A stretch of 64,000 nt of DNA from JBEVJK01 sp963791325 (GTDB lineage Bacteria; Pseudomonadota; Alphaproteobacteria; Rhizobiales; Rhizobiaceae). The notes under the pieces were generated by a model. That model made no database searches. It was given only the letters and a program-made list of their open reading frames with translations, and had not been told where the DNA came from. Made by a program: the position numbers and the translations under genes. Positions 53,435-63,002 of the stretch are shown here, piece by piece. The stretch lies in NCBI GenBank assembly GCA_963791325.1, contig CAWBRU010000005.1, positions 1 through 64,000 on the forward strand. The letters run 5' to 3'. Each line of letters opens with the position of its first letter. Positions within the stretch are counted from its first letter, which is position 1.

Positions 53435-55894
53435 ATGACTTCGCGTAAGCTGCTTTTCTCATATCTGATTGCGTCCGGGCTTTGCACCGTCGCGGCCCAC
53501 GCCCAAACAATCACCGGTACCCCGGGATCGCCCGATGCGACGACGACGATCGATGGGCGTTACCTGCCGCCGCAACCGCCGGCTTTCGGTGGTGTGATCA
53601 ACCTCGAGGCGACGAAGTCCACATCCTATTGGCCGCCCCAGGTGGTGCCGCCCAAGGGTGCTCCCAACGTCCTCCTCATCATGACCGATGATCAGGGGTA
53701 CGGCGTTTCAAGCACGTTCGGAGGCGTCGTCCCGACGCCGACGATGGATCGGATCGCGCAGATGGGGCTGCGCTATACTCAGTTCCATTCGACCGCGCTC
53801 TGCTCGCCGACGCGGGCCGCGTTGATCACCGGACGCAATCACCACTCGGTCGGCTTCGGCATCATTTCCGAACAATCCACTGGCTATCCGGGCTACGACA
53901 GCGTCATCGGCGTCGACAATGCCACCATCGGCACGATCCTCAAGCAGAACGGCTATGCGACATCCTGGTTTGGCAAGAACCACAACACGCCGAGCTACCA
54001 GTACAGCTCGGCCGGACCATTCGACCAATGGCCGATTGGAATGGGTTTCGACTATTTTTACGGCTTCATGGGCGGCGAGACGGACCAGTGGACGCCGTAC
54101 CTCTTTCAGAACATGACGCAGATCTTCCCCTGGGTCGGAAAGCCCGACTACAACCTCACCACCGATCTGGCGGACGAGGCGATCCGTCATTTGCGGCAGC
54201 TGAACTCGGCAGCGCCCGACAAGCCGTTCTTTCTTTACTATGTCCCGGGCGGCACCCATTCACCGCACCAGCCGAGCAAGGAGTGGATCGACAAGTTCAA
54301 GGGCAAGTTCGACATGGGTTGGAACGCTTTGCGCGACCAGATCTTCGCCAATCAGAAGCGGCTCGGTGTGATCCCCGCGAATACCGAACTGACGCCCTGG
54401 CCCGATGAGCTGAAGAAGTGGGACACGCTGACCGCCGACGAGAAACGACTGTTCGCGCATCAGGCGGAAGTGTTCGGCGCGTACGCAGCCTACACCGACC
54501 ATGAGATTGGCCGGGTGATCCAGGAGGTCGAGGAAGAAGGAAAGCTCGACAACACTTTGATCATCTACATCAGCGGCGACAACGGCACCAGCGCCGAAGG
54601 CACCACCGTCGGCACCCCAAACCAGATGACCGCCTACAACGGCATTCTCGATCTTCCTGTCGCGGAGCAGTTGAAGGCCTACGACGCCTGGGGGCTGCCC
54701 CCAACCTATCCGCACATGTCGGTCGCCTGGTCGTGGGCGTTTGACACACCGTTCAAATGGACCAAGCAGGTGGCGTCGCATTTCGGTGGCACGCGCCAGG
54801 GTATGGTCATCGCCTGGCCAAACCACATTAAGGATGCGGGCGGGATCCGTACGCAGTTTCACCACATCATCGACATCGTGCCGACCATCCTGGAGGTGAC
54901 CGGCATAGAGGCGCCCCTGGTTGTTGACGGCATTGCGCAAAAGCCGATCGAGGGGGTGAGCATGGCCTACACCTTCGACAAGGCCAACGCCGACGCTCCC
55001 TCGAAACGCACCACGCAATACTTCGAGATGTTCGCAAACCGCGCCATCTATCACGATGGCTGGATCGCCGCGACGACCCCGCCGGCCCCGCCCTGGCTTC
55101 TCGGCACCGTCAAGCTGCCCGAGGACGTCGTCAACGGCTATAAATGGGAGCTGTACAACATTGCCGACGACTATTCGGAGAACAACGACCTCGCCGCCAA
55201 ACTGCCCGACAAGCTGCGCGAGATGCAGCAGCTGTTCCTGGTCGAGGCCGAGAAGTACAATGTATTTCCACTCGACAACTCTGTCCTGCCGCGCATCATA
55301 GCGCCGCGGCCGAGCGCGACCGCTGGGCGAACCCTGTTCACCTACCCGGGCGAGGTGTCCGGCCTGCCCGTCAGTGACGCACCCAGCATCCTCAACAAGT
55401 CATATACCATTACTGCCGATGTGGACGTTCCTCAGGGCGGTGCGGAAGGAATGCTCGCTACTCTGGGCGGGCGCTTCGGTGGCTACGGTTTCTATCTGCT
55501 CAAGGGCAAACCGGTGTTCCTCTACAACTTCCTCGACCTTGAGCGCTTTCGCTGGCAAGGGCAGGACGCGCTGGCACCGGGCAAGCACACCATCGTTTTC
55601 GACTTCACCTATGATGGCCCGGGCTTCGGCAAGGGCGGTACCGGCGTGCTGAAGGTGGACGACAAGGACGTCGCCAGCCAGAAAGTGCCGCACACCGTGC
55701 CCTTCATCATGTCGATCGACGAAACCTTCGACGTCGGCGTCGATACCCGCACGCCCGTCGACGATGGCGACTACAACGTGCCGTTCCGCTTCACTGGAAA
55801 GCTTGACAGGGTTGCCTTCAAGCTGGGGCCCACGCAGCTCGGAGCGAATGATCAGGCGATCGTGCACAGCAAGCTCGCCAACGCGGACAACTAG
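53435..55894 (+). CDS. Arylsulfatase-type sulfatase, exported
   Basis: An 819-residue sulfatase. A signal peptide (about residues 1-23, ending AHA) leads to the periplasm. 'NVLLIMTDDQGYG' (about 78-90) carries the metal-binding Asp pair. The active site is Cys123 in 'CSPTRAALITGR', the type I motif whose Cys becomes formylglycine. 'YISGDNGTSAEG' has the distal metal ligands. The C-terminal 200 residues form a beta-rich extension typical of large arylsulfatases. Formylglycine-generating enzyme is not in the window. It would release sulfate from organic esters. It stands alone between xdhC and a convergent LysR gene. Confidence 0.93.
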   Translation: MTSRKLLFSYLIASGLCTVAAHAQTITGTPGSPDATTTIDGRYLPPQPPAFGGVINLEATKSTSYWPPQVVPPKGAPNVLLIMTDDQGYGVSSTFGGVVPTPTMDRIAQMGLRYTQFHSTALCSPTRAALITGRNHHSVGFGIISEQSTGYPGYDSVIGVDNATIGTILKQNGYATSWFGKNHNTPSYQYSSAGPFDQWPIGMGFDYFYGFMGGETDQWTPYLFQNMTQIFPWVGKPDYNLTTDLADEAIRHLRQLNSAAPDKPFFLYYVPGGTHSPHQPSKEWIDKFKGKFDMGWNALRDQIFANQKRLGVIPANTELTPWPDELKKWDTLTADEKRLFAHQAEVFGAYAAYTDHEIGRVIQEVEEEGKLDNTLIIYISGDNGTSAEGTTVGTPNQMTAYNGILDLPVAEQLKAYDAWGLPPTYPHMSVAWSWAFDTPFKWTKQVASHFGGTRQGMVIAWPNHIKDAGGIRTQFHHIIDIVPTILEVTGIEAPLVVDGIAQKPIEGVSMAYTFDKANADAPSKRTTQYFEMFANRAIYHDGWIAATTPPAPPWLLGTVKLPEDVVNGYKWELYNIADDYSENNDLAAKLPDKLREMQQLFLVEAEKYNVFPLDNSVLPRIIAPRPSATAGRTLFTYPGEVSGLPVSDAPSILNKSYTITADVDVPQGGAEGMLATLGGRFGGYGFYLLKGKPVFLYNFLDLERFRWQGQDALAPGKHTIVFDFTYDGPGFGKGGTGVLKVDDKDVASQKVPHTVPFIMSIDETFDVGVDTRTPVDDGDYNVPFRFTGKLDRVAFKLGPTQLGANDQAIVHSKLANADN

Positions 55895-55902
55895 GCACCG
55901 GA

Positions 55903-55931
55903 GGACGGCGGGCACCCGATCCCGGGCGTCC
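55903..55931 (+). terminator. Possible stem-loop after the sulfatase gene
   Basis: GGACG (55903-55907) pairs with CGTCC (55927-55931), with an inner GGG/CCC pairing and a loop around CACCCGAT, just 8 bases after the sulfatase stop. There is no U-run, so termination is uncertain. Confidence 0.3.
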
Positions 55932-56052
55932 GCGATCCTCTCGAGGTAATCCCTATCCAGCCGGTTCGGCGAAGTTGCTGAGCTATGGAAGCAGACTTCT
56001 AAGACCCGCTGTCAAAATTCCAACCTGGCGACGCGCTGCATTCAATCATCAG

Positions 56053-56973
56053 TCACCGGCCCGCCAGGATGTCATTGATCAAGCGTTGGCAGCGCTCGGC
56101 CATGAAGTCGAGCAGCAGGCGAACCTTCGGGTCCTGCAGCTTCTTGTGCGGATAGACCGCTGCGAACTGGACCGGCGTGGGCGGCGTGTCCGGCAGGATC
56201 ACCGTCAGCCTGCGGTCGCGAATGAACGGCTCGACCTCGAAGCGCGGCTTGTTGATGATGCCGCGGCCAGCCAGCGCCCAGCCGGTGAGCACGTCACCGT
56301 CGTCGGAATCGAACGGCCCATGCACCTCGAACTTGGCCGTTCCCTCCGCCAGGCGCAGAGTCCAGAAGAACTCCTTGCTGCCGGGGAAGCGCAGCATCAG
56401 GCAGTCATGCTTGCGGCCGACCAGTTCCTCGGGGCTGGCCGGAACCCCGCGCGTCTCGAGATATTTCGGCGCAGCGACCAGCACCCGCTCGCATTCCATG
56501 ATGCCGCGCATGCGCAGGCTGGAATCCTCCAGCAGGCCGAGGCGGAAGGCGACGTCGATGCCCTCCTTCATGATGTCGACATTGTGGTCGGAGAGGCGCA
56601 GGCGCACCTCGATGTCGGGATAGCGGTCGTGGAACTCGGGAATGCCCGACGCAACCAGCCGGCGCCCCAGCCCGAGCGGGGCGGTCACCCGGATCGTGCC
56701 GCGCGGCTGGCCCGAGAGAGCGCTGACCGCCGCCTCGGCTTCGACGATCGCCTCCAGCACCTGCTTGGCGCCGGCGTAGAAGACGGTGCCGTGCTCGGTC
56801 GGCATCAGCTGGCGGGTGGTACGGTTGAACAGGCGGACCCCGAGATGCTTCTCGAGCTCCTTGATGCGGTTGGAAGCCACCGCCGGCGAGATCCGCATAT
56901 CACGTCCGGCAGCCGACAAGTTGCCGAGTTCGACGACGCGAACGAAGACCGCAATGTTGTCGAGATAGGACAT
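56053..56973 (-). CDS. LysR-family transcriptional regulator
   Basis: A 306-residue LysR protein. The N-terminal winged helix-turn-helix is visible (MSYLDNIAVFVRVVELGNLSAA, 'ISPAVASNRIKELEKHLGVRLFNRTTRQL'), followed by a two-lobed effector domain ('GTIRVTAPLGLGRRLVASGIPEFHDRYPDIEVRL'). The ATG at 56973 gives the family N-terminus; the open extension to 57069 is not conserved. It is divergent from the puuD-guaD operon, and an inverted repeat lies between. It may control the purine genes, although the effector domain is of the CrgA type common in many contexts. Confidence 0.92.
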   Translation of the reverse strand: MSYLDNIAVFVRVVELGNLSAAGRDMRISPAVASNRIKELEKHLGVRLFNRTTRQLMPTEHGTVFYAGAKQVLEAIVEAEAAVSALSGQPRGTIRVTAPLGLGRRLVASGIPEFHDRYPDIEVRLRLSDHNVDIMKEGIDVAFRLGLLEDSSLRMRGIMECERVLVAAPKYLETRGVPASPEELVGRKHDCLMLRFPGSKEFFWTLRLAEGTAKFEVHGPFDSDDGDVLTGWALAGRGIINKPRFEVEPFIRDRRLTVILPDTPPTPVQFAAVYPHKKLQDPKVRLLLDFMAERCQRLINDILAGR

Positions 56974-56985
56974 GAGACCAGAACC

Positions 56986-57028
56986 CGATGACTTGCGAGT
57001 ATTTTCGATTTTTTTTTGAAAGTCATCG
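56986..57028. promoter_or_regulatory. Inverted repeat in the lysR/puuD divergent promoter region
   Basis: CGATGACTT (56986-56994) and AAGTCATCG (57020-57028) are perfect 9-bp arms, 25 bases apart. The right arm overlaps TTTTGAAAGTC (57014-57024), which recurs at 48033-48043. A run of nine T's (57009-57017) lies between. It fits a LysR operator between divergent genes. Confidence 0.5.
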
Positions 57029-57099
57029 TGCTTGTCTGGCCTTTGCGCCGGCGGCGCAAGCCGCGACAATCGGTAGGTCAGGCGAGGCTATTTGAGCGC

Positions 57100-58323
57100 A
57101 TGTACGACTACGCGATTTTCTGGGATTGGCTGAGCTTTGCAGTCCGCTGGCTGCACGTGGTGACCGGCATCGCCTGGATCGGCGCGTCGTTCTACTTCGT
57201 CGCGCTCGATCTCGGCCTGCGCCAGCGGCCCGGGCTGCCCCCGGGCGCCTTCGGCGAGGAGTGGCAGGTCCACGGCGGGGGCTTCTACCACATCCAGAAA
57301 TACCTGATCGCGCCGCCCGAAATGCCCGAGCATCTCACCTGGTTCAAATGGGAGGCCTATGCGACCTGGCTCACCGGTTTTGCGCTTCTCTGCGTCGTCT
57401 ACTACGCCGGCGCAAACCTGTTCCTCGTCGATCCCAGCGTCCTCGACGTCTCGCCGACCGTAGCGATCCTGATCTCGCTCGCCTCGCTGGGGGTGGGCTG
57501 GCTGGCTTACGATCTGCTCTGCCGCTCGCCGCTCGGCCGCAGCGACACGGTGCTGATGCTGGTGCTCTATGCGGGGCTGGTGGGGATGGCTTGGGGCTAT
57601 ACCCAGCTGTTCACCGGACGGGCGGCGCTGCTGCACCTCGGCGCCTTCACCGCCACCATCATGTCGGCCAACGTCTTCCTGGTCATCATCCCGAACCAGA
57701 AGAAGGTCGTTGCCGACCTGATCGCCGGCAAGAAGCCGGATCCGAAACTCGGCAAGCAGGCCAAGCAGCGCTCGCTGCACAACAATTATCTGACTTTGCC
57801 GGTGCTGTTTCTGATGCTGTCCAACCACTACCCGCTGGCGTTCGGCACCCGCTACAACTGGGTGATCGCCTCGCTGGTGTTCATCATCGGCGTGTTGATC
57901 CGGCATTATTTCAACACCGTGCACGCCCGCAAGGGCAACCCCACTTGGACTTGGCTGCTGGCGGCGATCCTGTTCGTCGTCATCATCTGGCTGTCGACAG
58001 TGCCCAAAGTGCTGACCGGCGCAGAGCCCAAGGTCTCGGCCGCCGACCAGGCGCTGCTGGCCTCCGCCGAGTTCCCCAAAGTGCGCGACACCGTGCTCGG
58101 CCGCTGCGCGATGTGCCACGCCAGCGAGCCGGGCTGGGAAGGCATCATCCATGCGCCCAAGGGCGTCATTCTGGAAACCGACCAGCTGATCGCCGCGCAC
58201 GCCCGCGAGATCTACCTTCAGGCGGGGCGAAGCCACGCCATGCCGCCCGCCAACGTCACCGGCGTCACGCCCGAGGAGCGCGCCTTGCTGGTCACCTGGT
58301 TCGAAGGCGCCCAAAGCCGATGA
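57100..58323 (+). CDS. puuD: Urate hydroxylase PuuD
   Basis: A 407-residue membrane-bound urate oxidase. About eight or nine membrane spans (the first in 'FAVRWLHVVTGIAWIGASFYFVALD') form the urate-oxidising domain, and a C-terminal cytochrome c domain has CxxCH at residues 336-340 (CAMCH) with a probable Met ligand near 381. It makes 5-hydroxyisourate from urate, passing electrons to the respiratory chain instead of making peroxide. ATG at 57100. Its TGA overlaps the guaD ATG (ATGA). Confidence 0.94.
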   Translation: MYDYAIFWDWLSFAVRWLHVVTGIAWIGASFYFVALDLGLRQRPGLPPGAFGEEWQVHGGGFYHIQKYLIAPPEMPEHLTWFKWEAYATWLTGFALLCVVYYAGANLFLVDPSVLDVSPTVAILISLASLGVGWLAYDLLCRSPLGRSDTVLMLVLYAGLVGMAWGYTQLFTGRAALLHLGAFTATIMSANVFLVIIPNQKKVVADLIAGKKPDPKLGKQAKQRSLHNNYLTLPVLFLMLSNHYPLAFGTRYNWVIASLVFIIGVLIRHYFNTVHARKGNPTWTWLLAAILFVVIIWLSTVPKVLTGAEPKVSAADQALLASAEFPKVRDTVLGRCAMCHASEPGWEGIIHAPKGVILETDQLIAAHAREIYLQAGRSHAMPPANVTGVTPEERALLVTWFEGAQSR

Positions 58324-59645
58324 CCGCGGAGCTGCTGATCCGCGGCCGGACGCTGAGCTTCGGCCGCTGGCCGGAAACCGCGGCGGATGCAGGCGCCTAC
58401 CGCTACGAGGAGGACGGCGCGCTCCTGGTGCGCGACGGCAGGATCGCCGCGGCTGGCGACCACGCAGCGGTGGCCGCGCTGGCCAGTTCGGCGGCGCGGA
58501 CGATCGATCACCGGCCCCATCTCATCCTGCCGGGCTTCATCGACGCCCATGCCCATTTTCCGCAGATGCAGGTCATCGCCTCCTATGGCGCCGAGCTGCT
58601 CGACTGGCTGAACACCTATACCTTTCCCGAGGAGACGCGCTTCCTCGACAGCCAGCATGGACGGCGCATCGCCCGGCTGTTCCTCGACGAGATGATCCGC
58701 CACGGCACGACCACGGTGGCGGCCTATTGCTCCGTCCATCCGGAATCGGCGGATGCCCTGTTTGCCGAGGCCGAGCAGCGCGGGATGATGATCATAGCCG
58801 GCAAAGTGATGATGGACCGCAACGCGCCGCCGGCGCTCTGCGACACGGCCCGGTCCGGCTACGACGACAGCAAGGCGCTGATAGCGAAATGGCACGACAA
58901 GGGCCGGCAGCGCTATGCGGTGACGCCGCGCTTTGCCATCACGTCGACCCCGGAGCAGCTGGAGGCTGCCGGCCAGCTGATGCGCGAGCATCCGGACCTG
59001 CATATGCAGACCCATCTGTCGGAGAACGCCGCCGAGATCGCGCTGACGGAGGAGCTCTATCCGTGGGCGCGCGACTACACCGACGTCTACGCCCGCCATG
59101 GCCTGCTCGGCGCCAAGGCGCTGTTCGGCCACTGCATCCACCTTTCCGACCGCGAGGCGGACGCCTTGAGCGAAGCCGGCGCGGTGGCGGTGTTCTGCCC
59201 GACCTCGAACCTGTTTCTCGGCTCGGGGCTGTTCGACTACCAGCGCTTTCGCCGGCGCGACAAGCCGCTCAGGATCGCCACCGCCACCGATGTCGGCGGC
59301 GGCACCAATTATTCGATGCTGCGCACCATGGACGAGGCCTATAAGGTGATCGCCCTGCAGGGCGAGAAGCTCAACCCGCTGGCGGCGTTCTGGCAAATCA
59401 CCCGCGGCAATGCCGAGGCGCTGTCGATCGGCCGGTCGGTCGGCACGTTGGAGCCGGGAACCGACGCCGACCTGGTGGTGCTCGATAGCGCGGCAACGCC
59501 GGCGATGGCGATCCGCCGGGAGCGCGTCGGCAGCCTGGCGGAAGAGCTTTTCCTGCTGCAGACCCTGGGCGACGACCGGGCAGTGCGCGCCGTCTATGTC
59601 GCCGGGCGGCCGGCCAAGGGCGAGGCGGCGGCGAGCGAGGTCTAG
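58320..59645 (+). CDS. guaD: Guanine deaminase
   Basis: A 441-residue amidohydrolase that turns guanine into xanthine and ammonia. 'PGFIDAHAHFPQMQVIASYG' (zinc His-x-His, about residues 76-78), 'TTVAAYCSVHPES', 'HLSENAAEIA' (zinc His), 'FGHCIHLSDRE' and 'TDVGGGTNYSML' (metal Asp) are all typical. ATG at 58320, coupled to puuD by a 4-base overlap. The long open frame upstream of this start overlaps puuD and is not part of the gene. It supplies xanthine for XdhAB. Confidence 0.95.
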   Translation: MTAELLIRGRTLSFGRWPETAADAGAYRYEEDGALLVRDGRIAAAGDHAAVAALASSAARTIDHRPHLILPGFIDAHAHFPQMQVIASYGAELLDWLNTYTFPEETRFLDSQHGRRIARLFLDEMIRHGTTTVAAYCSVHPESADALFAEAEQRGMMIIAGKVMMDRNAPPALCDTARSGYDDSKALIAKWHDKGRQRYAVTPRFAITSTPEQLEAAGQLMREHPDLHMQTHLSENAAEIALTEELYPWARDYTDVYARHGLLGAKALFGHCIHLSDREADALSEAGAVAVFCPTSNLFLGSGLFDYQRFRRRDKPLRIATATDVGGGTNYSMLRTMDEAYKVIALQGEKLNPLAAFWQITRGNAEALSIGRSVGTLEPGTDADLVVLDSAATPAMAIRRERVGSLAEELFLLQTLGDDRAVRAVYVAGRPAKGEAAASEV

Positions 59646-59648
59646 GCA

Positions 59649-60158
59649 ATGAGCACCGAGGACGACATCAAGCGCGTGATCGGCCAGGAACAGGGCCTGG
59701 TGTTTTCGCGGTTCGAGGAGCACACCGCCTTCGAGCTCGGCAGCCTGTTGCGGGCGCGGGCCGTGAACGAAGCGCTGGCGGTGATCATCGACATCAGGCT
59801 TTGGGATCGGCCGCTGTTTTATGCCGCGCTGCCCGGCACCAGCGCCTCCAATGCCGATTGGGCTCGGCGCAAGCGCGCGGCGGTCGAGCTCTTTCATCGC
59901 AGCACCTACCGCATGGTGCTCGAGCAGGGCCGTCCCGACCAGACTTTTCCGCCCCGCTACGGCCTTTCGCCCAGCGACTATGTGCTTGCCGGCGGCGGCT
60001 TTCCGATCACCGTCACCGGCGTCGGCCCGATCGGCGTGATCGCCGTCTCCGGCCTGCCGCAGCGCAAGGACCACGAGCTGATCGTCGCAGGCCTCTGCAC
60101 GCTGCTCGGCAAGTCCGCGGCGGAGTTCGCCCTGCCGCCGAGGGACGACGCGCCATGA
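59649..60158 (+). CDS. UPF0303 / HbpS-like (GlcG-fold) protein
   Basis: A 169-residue protein of the UPF0303 family, with GlcG/HbpS-like fold. 'AVIIDIRLWDRPLFYAALPGTSASNADWARRK' and 'YVLAGGGFPITVTGVGPIGVIAVSGLPQRKDHE' in pieces are the conserved parts. Some relatives bind or degrade haem. No signal peptide. It is 3 bases after guaD, and its stop overlaps the glycerate kinase start (ATGA), so it is part of the purine operon, but I know of no assigned step. It may bind a small molecule from this pathway. Confidence 0.85.
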   Translation: MSTEDDIKRVIGQEQGLVFSRFEEHTAFELGSLLRARAVNEALAVIIDIRLWDRPLFYAALPGTSASNADWARRKRAAVELFHRSTYRMVLEQGRPDQTFPPRYGLSPSDYVLAGGGFPITVTGVGPIGVIAVSGLPQRKDHELIVAGLCTLLGKSAAEFALPPRDDAP

Positions 60159-61423
60159 CCGATGCGGCGGCGCGCCGTTTCCTTGCCGGGCTGTTCGATG
60201 CCGCCGTGGCCGCTGCCGATCCCGAGGTGACCATCCCGCGGCACCTGCCGCCGCGGCCACCGGGCCGCACCGTGGTGATCGGTGCGGGAAAGGGCGCCGC
60301 CCAGATGGCAGCGGCGCTGGACAAGGCCTGGGACGGGCCGCTCACCGGCATGGTCGTCACCCGCTACGGCTATGGCGTCCCGGCGGGCCGGATCGCGGTG
60401 CTGGAAGCCGCGCACCCGGTTCCCGACGCCGCCGGGCTGCACGCCGCCAAAGAGCTGCTGGCATCGGTTGCCGGACTGACGTCGCAGGATCTGGTGATTG
60501 CGCTGATTGCCGGCGGGGGATCGGCGCTGCTGCCGCTGCCCGGCGGCCGGCTGAGCCTCGCCGACGAGATTGCAGTCAATCAGGCGCTGCTTGCCTCGGG
60601 CGCGCCGATCGCGGCGATGAACACGGTGCGCAAGCATCTGTCGGCCATCAAGGGCGGACGGCTGGCCGCAGCCGCCGCGCCGGCCAAGGTGGTCTCGCTG
60701 GTGGTCTCCGACATCCCGGGCGACGACCCTGCCCTCGTCGCATCGGGGCCGACCGTCGCCGATGCCAGCACCCGCGGCGACGCGCTCGACATCGTCGAAA
60801 CCTACCGGCTGGCACTCCCCGGAGCAGTCCTGGCCCATCTGGCGAGCCCGGCGGCCGATGCGCCGCGGCCGGACGACCCGCGCTTCGCCGGCCACCAGGT
60901 CCGGCTGATCGCCTCGGCCGCGGTGTCGCTCGAGGCGGCGGCCGCTGAAGCGCGCCGCCAAGGTGTCGCGGCAACAATCCTGTCTGACGCCATCGAGGGC
61001 GAGGCGCGAGCTGTCGGCACCATGCACGGCGCGATTGCCCGCGAGGTCGCCACCCGAAACCGGCCTTTCTCCAAGCCTATTTTGCTTCTTTCCGGGGGCG
61101 AAACGACCGTTATCCTGCGCGGCAAGGGCCGCGGCGGGCGCAACAGCGAGTTTCTCCTTGCTTTTGCCCTGGGGATCGCCGGCCTGCCGGGCATCGACGC
61201 GCTTGCCGCCGACACCGACGGCATAGACGGCTCGGAGGACAATGCCGGGGCCTTTGCCGACGGCGCCACCGTTGCCGCGATGCGCGCCGCCGGCGTCGAT
61301 CCTCGGGCTGCACTTGCCGGCAACGACGCGTTCACCGCCTTTGCCGCCGTGGACAGCCTGTTCCGACCCGGCCCGACCGGTACCAATGTCAATGATTTCC
61401 GGGCCATCTGGATCAGGGGTTAG
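60155..61423 (+). CDS. Glycerate 2-kinase (MOFRL family)
   Basis: A 422-residue glycerate 2-kinase of the GckA/TtuD type, which makes 2-phosphoglycerate. 'VVIGAGKGAAQMAAALD' (about residue 40), 'ALIAGGGSALLPLPGG', 'NTVRKHLSAIKGGRLA' and 'VVSDIPGDDPALVASGPTVAD' belong to the N-terminal DUF4147 domain; the C-terminal MOFRL domain has 'LLSGGETTVILRGKGRGGRNSEFLLAFAL' in pieces and 'ADTDGIDGSEDNAGAF'. ATG at 60155. Glyoxylate from ureidoglycolate can be turned into glycerate through tartronate semialdehyde, so this gene may close the purine carbon route. Confidence 0.92.
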   Translation: MTDAAARRFLAGLFDAAVAAADPEVTIPRHLPPRPPGRTVVIGAGKGAAQMAAALDKAWDGPLTGMVVTRYGYGVPAGRIAVLEAAHPVPDAAGLHAAKELLASVAGLTSQDLVIALIAGGGSALLPLPGGRLSLADEIAVNQALLASGAPIAAMNTVRKHLSAIKGGRLAAAAAPAKVVSLVVSDIPGDDPALVASGPTVADASTRGDALDIVETYRLALPGAVLAHLASPAADAPRPDDPRFAGHQVRLIASAAVSLEAAAAEARRQGVAATILSDAIEGEARAVGTMHGAIAREVATRNRPFSKPILLLSGGETTVILRGKGRGGRNSEFLLAFALGIAGLPGIDALAADTDGIDGSEDNAGAFADGATVAAMRAAGVDPRAALAGNDAFTAFAAVDSLFRPGPTGTNVNDFRAIWIRG

Positions 61424-61478
61424 CAGACCGGCACCTGCGCGCTGCGGAAGAGCGATGGCAATGCCAAGAGAAAAGCCG

Positions 61479-61511
61479 ATCCGCTCCCGGGCACCTCAGG
61501 ATGAGTGAGGT
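61479..61511. repeat. Fragment resembling a dispersed Rhizobiales repeat
   Basis: On the minus strand the segment reads ACCTCACTCATCCTGAGGTG followed by CCCGGGAGCGGATC, which resembles the widespread 'CCTCATCCTGAGG' intergenic repeat of Bradyrhizobium-like genomes as I remember it. It also forms a small hairpin (61493-61498 with 61506-61511). It lies between two convergent genes. Identified from memory only. Confidence 0.35.
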
Positions 61512-61531
61512 TGGCGCTCTGCGCCGGGTGC

Positions 61532-62998
<1,467 letters not shown>

Positions 62999-63002
62999 GG
63001 TC

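Noticed and set aside
56974..57069. Extension of the LysR protein to an upstream start
   Set aside because: It covers the intergenic inverted repeat and T-run, and the added residues lie before the conserved LysR N-terminus.
57126..58319. Extended open frame ahead of guaD giving an 839-residue protein
   Set aside because: The extra part is the out-of-frame reading of puuD and is Arg-rich without motifs; the guaD ATG overlaps the puuD stop as expected.
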